A stretch of DNA of 64,000 bases from Acidobacteriaceae bacterium (GTDB lineage Bacteria > Acidobacteriota > Terriglobia > Terriglobales > Acidobacteriaceae): NCBI GenBank assembly GCA_021323655.1, contig JAJPKO010000032.1, positions 1-64,000 on the forward strand, written 5' to 3'. This document shows, piece by piece, positions 25,401-35,291 of the stretch. Position 1 is the first letter of the stretch. Each line of letters opens with the position of its first letter. The notes beneath the pieces are model-generated. The model did no database searches. It saw nothing but the letters and a program-made list of their open reading frames with translations, and was not told the DNA's origin. The translations under genes and the position numbers were made by a program.

Positions 25401-28400
25401 TTAAAAGCGCAATCTGGCAGCAAGCTGGAAAGCGCGCGGGCCCCCGGAACCGAATACACCTCCGGCAGTGTTTACAGGCTTTCCAAAGCTTGAGGAAAAC
25501 GTGGGATTGTTGCGATCGGGAGCGAGCACATTCGCAAAGCCGGAATAGTTGAGATTGCTGCTGCCCAGAATGTTCGTGACGTTGAAAATATTGAATGCTT
25601 CGCCGATGAGATTCAGGCTTACGCGGTCGCCGAATGCAAAGGTGCGGTCCAGGCGGAAATCGAGCGCCTGAAAGCTGTCGTTAAAGTGCGCCTTGTCGCT
25701 CACCAGTGGCAGCATTACGTATCCGGTAGATCCCGGGGTGGTCTCATACACACCACCCGCGGCATTGGTTTTCTGAATAAAGGCATTCAACTGGGCCGCG
25801 TTCTGGAATTTTCGTCCACCGGCATTGCGCTGCAAAGTGGGCACACGTTCTGAGCCATCCGGCATAAGAATGTCCATTGGGACTCCCGATGCGATGGTCC
25901 ATATGGGCGAGAAGCGGAATTTGCAGGGAAGGTTCGCCACACCCGAAAGGACAACGCGATGACGCTGATCGTTTGGTGGAGGGCCATATTCGCGCTGCAG
26001 ATTATTAGAATCAATCGGTGAGTAGTTGAATGGAATCTGGTCGTCGTTGGCGTAGTTGTACGCTTTGGCCCAGGTGTAAGCGGCGTCAAACTCGCCATAG
26101 CTGGCCAGGCGCTGACGCACACTCAGCCAGAGAGCGTCATATTTGGTATTTACTGCCGATTCCAGGTCAGTGACGTTGTCCGGGCCGCCAGTAACTGGAT
26201 TGAAGACTGAGCCAACAGGGCGCCCGATAACAAAGCGTGTGCCCAGGTTATGGATGCCATCAAGCTTGATCAGGAGCCCCTGGCCAATCTGCTGCTCAAT
26301 TCCCAGGTTGAATTGCTGCACCATGGGATTGCGCAACCGGTTATTGATAATGTCTATTCCGGTAGAGCCAGCGCCGACGAGGAGAAATCCGCTGAACGGA
26401 CTGGCCAGCAACTGCGGTGCTCCCGGGCGGAAGGTGCCATCGGGGTTCAGATATGCAGGATTGCCATTCTGGTCTGTGATCGCATTTCCGGCAGTTACAT
26501 TGAGCGCGAGTGCGCGGCCGTCAAATCCTTTCTCCAGAGACATGATTTCGAGGACGATGCGGTCATAGTAGATTCCATAGCCGCCGTGAAGACTTGTCTT
26601 CGGCCCCGCTGCAAAATTAAAGCCCACTCGCGGTCCAAAGTTAGCAAAATTGTGGTGGCGCAACCCCTGATAGAACGACTGCACGAGCGGATTGCGGTTC
26701 TTGTACCAGCTCAGGTTGTTCAAGTTGGTGTCCATCTCCCAGCGGAGGCCAAGATTGAGCATCAGCCTTTGTGTTGCCTTCCAGTCGTCCTGCACAAAAG
26801 CAGCCAGGTAGTAGTTGTCATTGTTGGGCAGAAAGAGTGGTCTGGTTGGAGTGGAACTACGCAGCGCTACTGCGAATAGCAGGTCATTGTCATCCACTTT
26901 GCCATCACCATTGCGGTCAAAGTCAGGAAAGTCTTCGACGGCCTGGATATTTCCCTGCTGAAAGACGCCTAAATTGAAGTCCGCATCAATGCTCTGCACC
27001 TCTCCGCCAAAGCTCAGTGTGTGGCTGGCTTTGGACCAGGTCAGCGTGTCGTCTCCCTGCAGGCGAAACTGCTTTGTTTCCTGCGGATCGCGATAGGTCG
27101 CACCATCATCCAGATCAGGAAAGCTGATTTGAGGAGCATTGGTTGTTGGTGCAGTATTGTTCAGGAAGTTGTTATCGGCAAAGCTGAGCCGGTTTATCAG
27201 CGTAGGACTGAAGACATGCACCCAGTCTGCGATTAGGCCCTGCCAGTGGTTTACCGCCATCTGTCTGTATGCGCTTGTCCCCAGAGAGCGGTCCAGCTGG
27301 CTCTGGCTCAGGTCATCTTCCAGTTCAAGCGAATGGCGAAATCCGATGCGATCATGGTCCGAGATCTGCCAGTCGATCCGTTCGGTCGTCAGATAGTCGT
27401 GCAACGGAGCGGTAGCAAAGGTGCGGTCAATACGCCGGGCTTCGACGTTGCGTACGCCAATCAGGTCCGCCCCTAGCTGCTGGCGGTCTTCCATGGCAAC
27501 AAACCACCAGGCCTTGTCGCGGCGGATGGGACCACCGATGTCGCCCGCATATTGCTGGCGGTGAAAGGGCGGTGTTTTGCCAATGGTGGGATCGTAAGTA
27601 GCAGGAAGCCCTTGCAGCACCTTGTCGCGTTCAAAGACGCCGATCCCGCCATGCAGAGTATTGCCTCCCTGCTTTGTCACGACGTTGGTCACGGCCGAGC
27701 CGGAGCGGCCGAGCGTTGCGGAAAAGCGGTTGGTCGCAATCTGGAATTCCTGCACCGCGTCCTCTGGAATATTTACCAGCGAACCGCCGACAACATCGTC
27801 ATTGTTGTCCGCACCATCTACGGTCACGTTTCCGCCGCGCCCCACCTGCCCCGCGGACGAAATCACAACTGTGTGTACCTTCGTCGGGTCAAAGTTGGGG
27901 GCGGGCGTGTTTCCCGGAACAAGCAGAGACAGCTCGAGATAATTTCTGCCATTCAGCGGCAGGTTCTCAATCTGGCGTGCGTGGATCACACTTCCTACCA
28001 CAGAGGTGGTAGTATCCACAGCCGGAACAGCATCGGTACCCACCTGCACCTGCGTCTGCCCCGAAGCAATGCGCAGCGCAACCGGCACTCGAAGCTCCTG
28101 CCCTACCAAAAGATCGAGAGACTGCTGGTATGGAGCAAAGCCGGAAGAAGCTGTGATGCTCAGGCTGTAATGCGCTGCTTCCAGAGTCGTAAAGGAGAAG
28201 GAGCCGTCATTCTGGGTTGTGAAGGAACGTACCGTGCCCTGGGCCACGTTCGTCAGCGTGACAGTGGCCTGCGAAACCGGCCGGCCTGCCGGATCGGTAA
28301 CACTCCCGCTAATGTTTGCCGTTGCAAGCTGTTGAGCATAGGACGCAAATGTGGAGAGACAAAGAAGCGCGAACAGGGCCACTGCTGCTCTGCGAAACAT

Positions 28401-28412
28401 GAATATATGCAA
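25401..28412 (-). CDS. Oar-like TonB-dependent receptor 3
   Basis: About 1000-residue outer-membrane receptor: signal peptide (FRRAAVALFALLCLSTFASYAQQ), carboxypeptidase-regulatory-like domain (about 30-110, GSVTDPAGRPVSQATVTLT), plug with GRNYLELSLLVPGNTP and VDGADNNDD, and a barrel ending LAARLRF. A calcium-type DFDRNGDGKVDDNDLL loop (a dockerin/EF-like DxDxDG repeat) is seen inside the barrel part. Start choice: GGAGG lies five bases before TTG 28412 but 17 bases before ATG 28400, so the TTG start is favoured and ATG is the alternative. It is followed by an AhpD-like gene and divergent from a second, broken one. Confidence 0.92.
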   Translation of the reverse strand: MHIFMFRRAAVALFALLCLSTFASYAQQLATANISGSVTDPAGRPVSQATVTLTNVAQGTVRSFTTQNDGSFSFTTLEAAHYSLSITASSGFAPYQQSLDLLVGQELRVPVALRIASGQTQVQVGTDAVPAVDTTTSVVGSVIHARQIENLPLNGRNYLELSLLVPGNTPAPNFDPTKVHTVVISSAGQVGRGGNVTVDGADNNDDVVGGSLVNIPEDAVQEFQIATNRFSATLGRSGSAVTNVVTKQGGNTLHGGIGVFERDKVLQGLPATYDPTIGKTPPFHRQQYAGDIGGPIRRDKAWWFVAMEDRQQLGADLIGVRNVEARRIDRTFATAPLHDYLTTERIDWQISDHDRIGFRHSLELEDDLSQSQLDRSLGTSAYRQMAVNHWQGLIADWVHVFSPTLINRLSFADNNFLNNTAPTTNAPQISFPDLDDGATYRDPQETKQFRLQGDDTLTWSKASHTLSFGGEVQSIDADFNLGVFQQGNIQAVEDFPDFDRNGDGKVDDNDLLFAVALRSSTPTRPLFLPNNDNYYLAAFVQDDWKATQRLMLNLGLRWEMDTNLNNLSWYKNRNPLVQSFYQGLRHHNFANFGPRVGFNFAAGPKTSLHGGYGIYYDRIVLEIMSLEKGFDGRALALNVTAGNAITDQNGNPAYLNPDGTFRPGAPQLLASPFSGFLLVGAGSTGIDIINNRLRNPMVQQFNLGIEQQIGQGLLIKLDGIHNLGTRFVIGRPVGSVFNPVTGGPDNVTDLESAVNTKYDALWLSVRQRLASYGEFDAAYTWAKAYNYANDDQIPFNYSPIDSNNLQREYGPPPNDQRHRVVLSGVANLPCKFRFSPIWTIASGVPMDILMPDGSERVPTLQRNAGGRKFQNAAQLNAFIQKTNAAGGVYETTPGSTGYVMLPLVSDKAHFNDSFQALDFRLDRTFAFGDRVSLNLIGEAFNIFNVTNILGSSNLNYSGFANVLAPDRNNPTFSSSFGKPVNTAGGVFGSGGPRAFQLAARLRF

Positions 28413-28534
28413 GACTTCCTCCGTTTGCTGGCCTCAAACAAATGAACACTGCCGGATGTTTTTGTTGATTGAACTATGCGAAAAGCTACGCGATAGCAGT
28501 GGAGAATGTCTTGAGCTGAACGAATGGGGAATAT

Positions 28535-28552
28535 ATCCACCGGAAGGTGGAT
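28535..28552. promoter_or_regulatory. Inverted repeat between receptor 3 and the AhpD pseudogene
   Basis: ATCCACC and GGTGGAT are perfect 7-bp arms around GGAA. The dyad lies in the divergent space, 57 bp before the plus-strand gene, where a repressor could act. No candidate regulator gene is adjacent. Confidence 0.4.
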
Positions 28553-28608
28553 GATTATGTTTTGAGAAGCCGCGTATGATGGCCTTTATCTCCGCAAAAG
28601 GAATCGAG

Positions 28609-29180
28609 ATGCCTCATATCGCACTCCCTGAAGGGCTGCCCGGAATCCGCGGCGCCATGGCCTTCCGCCCGGAAACAGCGAAGCCGCTCAACGAACTTGC
28701 CGAGATTCTTATGCGTGGCCCGGGCACACTCTCTCTTGCGGACCGCGAGCTGATCGCAACCTACGTCTCGTATCTCAACGACTGCTTTTATTGCCAGATG
28801 TCCCATGGTGCTATCGCCGCGGCCCACCTGGACGGCAATGAAGAGCTGGTGAAGCGAGTGAAGGCCGACTTTGAGCACGCTGATATTTCCCCGAAGCTCA
28901 AAGCGCTTCTGGTGATTGCTGCGAAAGTGCAGAAAGGCGGCAAGAACGTGACCGCTGACGACGTGGCCCGCGCGCGCAGCCTGGGAGCAACGACCTTGAG
29001 ATACACGACACCGTGCTGATCGCGGCTTCCTTCTGCATGTACAACCGTTATGTGGATGGCCTGGCCACCACCCAGCCTCAGGATGAGGCCTCTTACCGTG
29101 AACGCGGCAATGCAGTCGCGCGCAATGGATACATTGCGGTCAGCAAAACCTATCTGCCTGCTGAGGCCCTCGGACGCTAG
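28609..29180 (+). pseudogene. AhpD/CMD-like gene with a one-base frameshift
   Basis: The N-terminal part begins MPHIALPEGLPG and contains RPETAKPLNELAEILMRGPG and the redox motif with C59, C62 and H66 (NDCFYCQMSHG). After SLGAT, near 28990-28995, the frame breaks: the current frame stops at 29019, while the next frame continues with DLEIHDTVLIAASFCMYNRY and YRERGNAVARNGYIAV up to TAG at 29178-29180, exactly the family C-terminus. One added base would restore about 190 residues. ATG 28609 has AAGGAA upstream. This is either a real inactivating deletion, a programmed shift or a sequencing error. It is a paralogue of the gene at 24767-25384. Confidence 0.8.
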
Positions 29181-29233
29181 CGGACCGGCCGTCGTGCTTG
29201 CGATTGCGAGCAGGATGCGATTCAATCAGTGTA

Positions 29234-29626
29234 TTGCGCAAAGTATTTTCCATACTGCTGCTGTTTGCTGTGGGGCTTCTCATAGCAGCTCCGCTTTTTG
29301 CTGGCGCCGCTGCCAACGAAGCCAACCTGCCTGCGTGCTGCCGCAAAAATGGCAAGCACCACTGCATGATGAGCATGGCCGAAAAGCAGATGCTCGCGGC
29401 TGGCGAAGGCAGTGCGCGGCATTGGACGGCACCAGTGGAACGGTGCCCTTATTGTCCTTATGCTGTGGCCGGATTTCACCTGGATCCGTTTGCTGCTCCC
29501 AGGGAGCAAGGCATCTTTGCCGGTGTTGTAAGCCATCCGGCCGTAGCGCCTCAGACTGAATCCAAACGGCGCGTCTCCACCGAACGAACCAGAAACAAGC
29601 GCGCTCCTCCAGCTTTCTCCCTCTAA
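29234..29626 (+). CDS. Small secreted Cys/His/Met-rich protein
   Basis: About 130 residues: a hydrophobic leader (VFSILLLFAVGLLIAAPLFAGA), then CCRKNGKHHCMMSM and a later RCPYCPYA. The clustered Cys, His and Met residues look like a soft-metal (copper) or redox site; no named family was recognised. The start is unsure: TTG 29234 fits the signal peptide, and the frame opens at TTG 29198; there is no good ribosome binding site. It precedes a TonB receptor and a PepSY protein on the same strand (gap 90 bp), supporting a role in metal handling at the cell envelope. Confidence 0.6.
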   Translation: MRKVFSILLLFAVGLLIAAPLFAGAAANEANLPACCRKNGKHHCMMSMAEKQMLAAGEGSARHWTAPVERCPYCPYAVAGFHLDPFAAPREQGIFAGVVSHPAVAPQTESKRRVSTERTRNKRAPPAFSL

Positions 29627-29716
29627 CTGGACCCGTATTGATTGCAGCTCGGCGTGCGTGCTCTTGTGCGCGCTCGGGCAAATCCACGTGTGTTTTCTCC
29701 GCTCCAGTGAGGTCGT

Positions 29717-32203
29717 ATGCAGTTTTCAAAGGGTATGCGCAGGTGTATTTGTACGCTTGCAGTGGTGTTTTCTGTGTCTGCCTTTTCGCAGAACACAAAA
29801 AGTGTGGTTGTGTCCGGCGAAGTGCTGGACCCTTCGCATGCTGCCATTATCGGCGCGACGGTCGAGGTCCATTCGCAGAGTGGTATGACGGCGAGGCTTG
29901 TGTCCGGGCCGGATGGTCACTTTCAGGTGGATCTTCCTGAAGGCATGTATAACGTGGTTGCCAGCCATTCCGGATTCAAGGAAACGGCGAGGCAACTGAG
30001 AGTCACGGCGGGAGCTCCTGCGGAGCTGCAGCTGGTGATGCCGGTTTCTTCCATGAATACAAGCGTCACCGTTTCAGCGGAATTGCCGCTGGTGACGGAA
30101 TCACCCGTTGGGCAGACGCAGACGACGGTAAGCCGTGAAGATTTCAAGAACACGCCCGCAACAACGGTCGCAGACATTCTGGGCCTTGCGCCGGGAGTGA
30201 CGCTGATGCAGGGAAATGGCCCGCGCGACGTGGTCATCTCGGTGCGGGGATCGAATGTACGTCAAACCTATGGAATCCGTAATGTAAAGGTCTTCGAGGA
30301 TGGCTTTCCGGTGACGCAGCCAGATGGGCTCGCCCGCACTGATCTGGTGGATCCTCATGCTTACTCGAGTGTGGATGTGGTGCAGGGACCATCGTCTGCG
30401 CTCTATGGAAACTATGCAACCGGCGGCGCAATTAATTTTCATACGCGCACGGGGAGCGAAATTCAGGGACTGGAAGTTGGCGCGGACTTTGGCAGCTTCG
30501 GTTATTTCAATGACTACGGAGCATATGGCAAGTCAGGAGATCATTACCAGATTGCAGGGTTCCTGAGCAATGTCCGGTCAAAGCAGGCCACGGCACACTC
30601 TGGTTACAACACCATCACGGCAAACCTTCTTGCAACAGCCGAAATCACGCCCCATGACCGGCTGACGTTCAAATTCATCAACAATGATCTGGATACGGAC
30701 CTTTCGCTGCGGCTCTCGCTTGCGCAGTATCGCGTCAATCCGTTTCAGAAGGGATGTCAGGTGCAGGCGTCGGCTGCGCCCGGATGCGCCACCGCCAGTG
30801 TCTTTGTGAATGGGTTCAATGGTCCGAACGTTTCGCTGAGCGCAGCAGAGCTGGGGCTTGGCCGCTTTGACCGGCGCACGATTGCCGGTGCGCGCTGGGA
30901 GCATGATCTGACGGACCGTACCGCGTGGTTGACACAGTTTGTGTTTGATAATCGCGATGCGAACCAACCGACCAGTTCGCAGAGCTATCGGGGCACGGTA
31001 CCTTCGTTCAATCTGACGAGCGATATCGTGCGGCGAGGGACCTCCACTTCTTATGGCGGCTTCTTCTTCAACTACGAAAACATCAAGTCATACAGCTACA
31101 ACGTGGCGCCGGGTGGTAACGGCACGCTTGGCGGACTGGTGCAGTCTGTCGGCGGCAGGCACATGAACACCGGCTTCCACCTGCGCGAGGAGCTTGGGCT
31201 GGGAGAGCACTGGACGGTGGTGGCCGGACTTGGCGGCGAGTTCACCGGTCTTCAGGCGCTGGCAAATAACTACTCGTATCCGGTAGGCAGCACGCCGACG
31301 GTTACGCTGGTGAGCGCAGACCGCACCTTCTTTGACCTGGCGCCGGAAGTATCGGCACAGTACCGGGCTACAGAAGCGCTGAGGCTCCACGCGCGTTTTG
31401 GTGCAGGGTATGGCACGCCACAGGTGACACAGCTCTTTGTAACGCCGCAGGGCGTCTACGGAAACAACACGCAACTGAAGACACAGCGCAATAATGGCGT
31501 GGAGCTTGGCGTTGAGTGGAACTTAGGACAAGCACTGCAAGCGTCCGTAACAGGCTTTTATGAGTGGTTCCACAATGAGCAGGTGACGCAGTCGCCGGGC
31601 GTAAATCTGCAAAGCTACACGTTTAATGCTCCGTCCTCGGAGCATCGCGGCGTGGAAGCGGGGCTCGACTGGAGGCCCGTGGCTGAGGCTATTCCCGGGT
31701 TGCGCATGCGAGCGTCCTATCTGTACGACAACCAGATTTACACGAAGTACACTGAGCAGCTCACAACAGGAAAAGTAAGCGCATCGTTTGATCGCGCGGG
31801 CCACTGGATTCCAGGTGTGCAGCCTCATTTTCTGAATGGCCGTGTGCTCTATGACCAGACTGCAGGAAAGCTGAACGGTCTGGGAGGATTTGCGGAGGTG
31901 GTCTGGCGCGATGCTTATCCGCTGGACAACGGAAATCTGCTGCACGCGCCTGGATACACATTGCTCAACCTGAATCTGCACTATGCCGCACCAGCGCGGC
32001 ACGGGATCTTTGCGCGCACGCAGTTCTTCTATGAGGTGGAGAACCTCGCCAACAAAACATGGGTGGCCTCAGCAAACAACATTACCAACACACTCAATGC
32101 ACAAGGGCAGCAGAACGGTCCAGATGTTCTTATGAATGCAACCGGTTCAGTCTATGCAGGAATGCCGCGCGCTTCGTATGGCGGCGTGAAGGTGAGGTTC
32201 TGA
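29717..32203 (+). CDS. TonB-dependent receptor with carboxypeptidase-regulatory domain (metal/siderophore type)
   Basis: 828-residue outer-membrane receptor: signal peptide to about residue 24, carboxypeptidase-regulatory-like domain (about 30-105), a classical plug (about 120-235: TVSREDFKNTPATTVADILGLAPGV, then VRGSNVRQTYGIRNVKVFEDGFPVT and DVVQGPSSALYGNYATGGAINF) and a 22-strand-type barrel ending YGGVKVRF. Its size and plug are those of FecA/CirA-like transporters rather than the 1000-residue Oar group. GAGG sits four bases before the ATG. Its stop overlaps the PepSY start (TGATG), so the receptor and PepSY protein are translationally coupled. Confidence 0.92.
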   Translation: MQFSKGMRRCICTLAVVFSVSAFSQNTKSVVVSGEVLDPSHAAIIGATVEVHSQSGMTARLVSGPDGHFQVDLPEGMYNVVASHSGFKETARQLRVTAGAPAELQLVMPVSSMNTSVTVSAELPLVTESPVGQTQTTVSREDFKNTPATTVADILGLAPGVTLMQGNGPRDVVISVRGSNVRQTYGIRNVKVFEDGFPVTQPDGLARTDLVDPHAYSSVDVVQGPSSALYGNYATGGAINFHTRTGSEIQGLEVGADFGSFGYFNDYGAYGKSGDHYQIAGFLSNVRSKQATAHSGYNTITANLLATAEITPHDRLTFKFINNDLDTDLSLRLSLAQYRVNPFQKGCQVQASAAPGCATASVFVNGFNGPNVSLSAAELGLGRFDRRTIAGARWEHDLTDRTAWLTQFVFDNRDANQPTSSQSYRGTVPSFNLTSDIVRRGTSTSYGGFFFNYENIKSYSYNVAPGGNGTLGGLVQSVGGRHMNTGFHLREELGLGEHWTVVAGLGGEFTGLQALANNYSYPVGSTPTVTLVSADRTFFDLAPEVSAQYRATEALRLHARFGAGYGTPQVTQLFVTPQGVYGNNTQLKTQRNNGVELGVEWNLGQALQASVTGFYEWFHNEQVTQSPGVNLQSYTFNAPSSEHRGVEAGLDWRPVAEAIPGLRMRASYLYDNQIYTKYTEQLTTGKVSASFDRAGHWIPGVQPHFLNGRVLYDQTAGKLNGLGGFAEVVWRDAYPLDNGNLLHAPGYTLLNLNLHYAAPARHGIFARTQFFYEVENLANKTWVASANNITNTLNAQGQQNGPDVLMNATGSVYAGMPRASYGGVKVRF

Positions 32204-33567
32204 TGCGAGGCCCACTTTCTGACTCACGCCCATATTGGCCCGGATACAGAGCAGTCTGGCGATGGCACTTTTATGCCGGGCTGTTCTGCGTACCCTTCAT
32301 CCTCTGGCTCTCTGCGACGGGAGCGATTTATCTGTTCAGGCCGCAGATTGAGGACTGGCTCGACCGCCCGTATGAAAACCTGAGCATTTCCGGAGTGCTG
32401 GCCACTCCGGAAGAACAGGTGATGACAGCGGTAGCAGCGGTGCCGGGGTCGAACTTTCATTATTACGAGCTACCGCGCACCTCGCATTCGGCTGCGCGTG
32501 TAATCGTAGGCAAAGGAGCGGAGGAATATCGCGTCTATGTCCATCCACAAACGTTGCGGGTGCTGAAGGTCATCAACGAAGACAAGCGGCCCATGCGAAT
32601 TGTCTTCCATCTGCATGGCGAGCTGATGGCCGGAGACTGGGGATCGCGGCTGGTGGAGCTGGCTGCCTCCTGGGCCATCGTCATGATCCTCACCGGACTC
32701 TATCTCTGGTGGCCACGACAATCAGAAAAGCTGGCCGGCGTGCTGTGGGTCAGGCTGAACAAAGGGAAACGCATCCTGTGGAGGGACCTGCACGCGGTGA
32801 CTGGCGTGTGGGTGTCCTCGCTGGCGCTGTTCCTGTTGCTCACCGGCCTGCCATGGGCGAAGGGCTGGGGAGGCTATCTTAAGCTGGTCCGCTCTTGGGG
32901 AGCACACGGCGCAGTGCAGCAGGACTGGCCAACAGGCCGTTCATCAGAAATTGCGCAACGCATGGCGATGGACCATCACAGCCACGCGATGGGTGGCATG
33001 GTGCACGACTACTCTCCGCTGAACAGACTGGTGCCCGCAGCGGCTTCGCTGCGGCTTGCCTATCCTGTACAGGTTTCACCACCGATGGACAAAAGCAACG
33101 AGTGGATCGCAAAGTCAGACGCGCAGAATCGCACACTAAGGGCGACCGTCAAGCTGGACCCGATGACGGGAGCTGTCCTCTGGCGGGAAGATTTCCGCCA
33201 GCGAAGTCTGGTGGACCGCATCGTCGGCATAGGGGTGGCTGCGCATGAAGGGCAGCTCTTTGGCCTCGCAAACCAGATGCTCGGTTTGTTTACGGCTCTT
33301 GCGCTGGCCACACTGAGCATCAGCGCGGTGGTGTTGTGGTGGCGCAGAAGAGAGACCGGGGTGTTGGGCGCACCATCGCCGGGCAACAAACCCAGGTGGT
33401 CCGCCGGGTTTGCTGTTACGGTGATTGCGCTGGCCGTCTATCTGCCAGCCATGGGAGTGTCACTGGTCGCGGTGTTTCTGCTGGAGAGGTTCGTCTTGTC
33501 GAGGATCCCTCCGGTGAGCAGATGGCTGGGCCTGGCCCCGGCACAGCCAGTCATTCGTGAACTCTAA
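32203..33567 (+). CDS. PepSY-domain transmembrane protein with His/Met-rich loop
   Basis: 454-residue inner-membrane protein of the PepSY_TM (DUF337) family. Helices appear near 20-45, 155-180, 210-235, 365-390 and 405-430. The family hallmarks VWRWHFYAGLFCVPF, FHLHGELMAGDWG and LHAVTGVWVSS supply His residues that may bind haem. Residues 257-268 read DHHSHAMGGMVH, an unusual His/Met cluster suited to copper. Such proteins often act as ferric-siderophore reductases beside TonB receptors. The start at 32203 overlaps the receptor stop by one base. The pairing points to uptake and reduction of a metal complex. Confidence 0.88.
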   Translation: MRGPLSDSRPYWPGYRAVWRWHFYAGLFCVPFILWLSATGAIYLFRPQIEDWLDRPYENLSISGVLATPEEQVMTAVAAVPGSNFHYYELPRTSHSAARVIVGKGAEEYRVYVHPQTLRVLKVINEDKRPMRIVFHLHGELMAGDWGSRLVELAASWAIVMILTGLYLWWPRQSEKLAGVLWVRLNKGKRILWRDLHAVTGVWVSSLALFLLLTGLPWAKGWGGYLKLVRSWGAHGAVQQDWPTGRSSEIAQRMAMDHHSHAMGGMVHDYSPLNRLVPAAASLRLAYPVQVSPPMDKSNEWIAKSDAQNRTLRATVKLDPMTGAVLWREDFRQRSLVDRIVGIGVAAHEGQLFGLANQMLGLFTALALATLSISAVVLWWRRRETGVLGAPSPGNKPRWSAGFAVTVIALAVYLPAMGVSLVAVFLLERFVLSRIPPVSRWLGLAPAQPVIREL

Positions 33568-33695
33568 AGAAAGAACAGGTCTGTTGTGTCTTCCCACAGC
33601 CTGAAGCATCCACATATAGGGAGGACTTGTTTGTGTCGCAGTTCGGGTTTGTTTTTTTGAAGAGGCACGGCTTTTAAGTGAAAAGAAGAGGCTTT

Positions 33696-33741
33696 TGCCT
33701 CGGAAGCAATTTGGAAATTCCAACTGAGGCACTACTTTTGT
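33696..33741 (+). terminator. Likely terminator after the PepSY gene
   Basis: TGCCTC (33696-33701) and GAGGCA (33726-33731) enclose a perfect TTGGAA-A-TTCCAA palindrome (33711-33723), followed by CTACTTTTGTTCT. It should end the receptor-PepSY unit before the suf promoter. Confidence 0.5.
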
Positions 33742-33751
33742 TCTCACAAAG

Positions 33752-33780
33752 TTGATTTATTGGGGACGGCGTAATATACT
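33752..33780 (+). promoter_or_regulatory. Sigma-70 promoter of the suf operon
   Basis: TTGATT (33752-33757), a 17-base spacer and TATACT (33775-33780). It places the transcription start near 33787, about 40 bases before sufB, directly in front of the dyad at 33789-33807. Confidence 0.7.
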
Positions 33781-33788
33781 AACAAATA

Positions 33789-33807
33789 TACGACCAATTT
33801 GGTCCTA
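33789..33807. promoter_or_regulatory. Dyad TACGAC-N7-GTCCTA, likely Fe-S/iron regulator operator
   Basis: TACGAC-CAATTTG-GTCCTA lies just after the suf -10 box, a classic repressor position. A perfect version, TACGAC-N7-GTCGTA, overlaps the promoter of the siderophore receptor at 45701-45725. The GAC-N7-GTC layout is that of IscR type 1 sites (Rrf2 family), as recalled; the regulator itself is not in this window. Confidence 0.6.
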
Positions 33808-33826
33808 TTTTAGAAAAGGAGACGTG

Positions 33827-35284
33827 ATGGGTTCTACCGTCAATGAACTTCGCGACCTCAGCCAGCAGGAGTACAAGTGGGGCTTTGTCACGGACATTGA
33901 AGCCGAGCACGTCCCTCGCGGATTGAACGAAGACATCATCCACACCATCTCAGCAAAAAAACGCGAGCCGGAGTTCATGCTCGAATGGCGGCTGAAGGCG
34001 TACCGCTACTGGGCGAAGCTGGAAAAATCGCAGGCAGAGCCAAAGTGGGCCAATGTTCACTATGGCCCCATTGATTACCAGGACATCATCTACTATTCCG
34101 CCCCAAAACAGAAGCCGGGCATCAGGAGCCTCGACGAGCTCGATCCTGAAATTCTGCGCACCTATGAGAAACTCGGCATCCCACTCGCCGAGCAGCAGCG
34201 CCTTGCTGGGGTCGCCGTAGATGCGGTCTTCGACAGCGTCTCAGTCGCAACCACCTTCAAGGAAAAGCTCGCAGAAAAGGGCGTCATCTTCTGTTCATTT
34301 TCTGAGGCTGTAGAAAAATACCCCGAACTGGTGCAGAAATATCTTGGCACCGTTGTTCCCTATACGGACAACTTCTTCGCCGCGCTCAACTCCGCGGTCT
34401 TCAGTGACGGCTCATTTGTCTACGTGCCCAAAGGCGTGCGCTGCCCCATGGAGCTTTCCACCTACTTCCGCATCAACGCGGCAGAAACAGGACAGTTCGA
34501 GCGCACGCTCATCATTGCCGACGAAGGTGCGTACGTCAGCTATCTTGAAGGCTGCACGGCGCCCATCCGTGATGAAAACCAGCTCCACGCGGCTGTCGTC
34601 GAGCTGGTCGCGCTCGACAATGCTGAAATCAAATACTCGACCGTGCAGAACTGGTACCCCGGCGACAAGCAGGGTCGCGGCGGAATCTACAACTTCGTCA
34701 CCAAGCGCGGCAAATGCTCAGGCATGAATTCCAAAATCTCCTGGACGCAGGTCGAGACCGGTTCCGCTATCACCTGGAAATATCCGAGCTGCATCCTCCA
34801 GGGTGACAACTCCATCGGTGAGTTCTACTCCGTTGCGCTGACCAACAACTACCAGCAGGCCGACACGGGAACGAAGATGATCCACATCGGCAAAAACACG
34901 CGCAGCACCATCGTCTCGAAAGGCATCTCTGCCGGACACGGGCAGAATACCTATCGCGGCATGGTACGCATCCAGAAAGGCGCAACGGGAGCGCGTAATT
35001 ACACGCAGTGCGATTCCCTTCTGATCGGCGATCAGTGCGGCGCACACACATTTCCCTACATTGAAGTAAAGAACTCGACGGCGCACATGGAGCACGAGGC
35101 GTCCACATCCAAAATTGGCGAAGACCAGCTCTTCTATTTGCAGCAGCGCGGACTCAATCGCGAAGATGCGGTTTCCATGATCGTGAATGGCTTCTGCAAA
35201 CAGGTCTTTCGTGAACTGCCCATGGAGTTTGCCGTAGAAGCACAGAAGCTGCTGGGCGTGAGCCTGGAAGGCAGCGTAGGCTGA
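33827..35284 (+). CDS. sufB: SufB, Fe-S cluster scaffold subunit
   Basis: 485-residue SufB. It is the central subunit of the SufBC2D scaffold that builds [4Fe-4S] clusters in the cytoplasm. Diagnostic stretches are [56 protein letters not shown]-type end (here [19 protein letters not shown]) and [20 protein letters not shown]. The long beta-helix core contains [23 protein letters not shown] with the conserved Cys. The start at 33827 has AAAGGAG five bases upstream. It is the first gene of sufB-C-D-S-U-T, all on the plus strand, with overlaps or gaps of at most 11 bp. Confidence 0.97.
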   Translation: MGSTVNELRDLSQQEYKWGFVTDIEAEHVPRGLNEDIIHTISAKKREPEFMLEWRLKAYRYWAKLEKSQAEPKWANVHYGPIDYQDIIYYSAPKQKPGIRSLDELDPEILRTYEKLGIPLAEQQRLAGVAVDAVFDSVSVATTFKEKLAEKGVIFCSFSEAVEKYPELVQKYLGTVVPYTDNFFAALNSAVFSDGSFVYVPKGVRCPMELSTYFRINAAETGQFERTLIIADEGAYVSYLEGCTAPIRDENQLHAAVVELVALDNAEIKYSTVQNWYPGDKQGRGGIYNFVTKRGKCSGMNSKISWTQVETGSAITWKYPSCILQGDNSIGEFYSVALTNNYQQADTGTKMIHIGKNTRSTIVSKGISAGHGQNTYRGMVRIQKGATGARNYTQCDSLLIGDQCGAHTFPYIEVKNSTAHMEHEASTSKIGEDQLFYLQQRGLNREDAVSMIVNGFCKQVFRELPMEFAVEAQKLLGVSLEGSVG

Positions 35285-35291
35285 GGAGAAA

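Noticed and set aside
33991-34350. Possible extra small genes inside the suf operon on minus
   Set aside because: All are antisense to sufB with no independent support.
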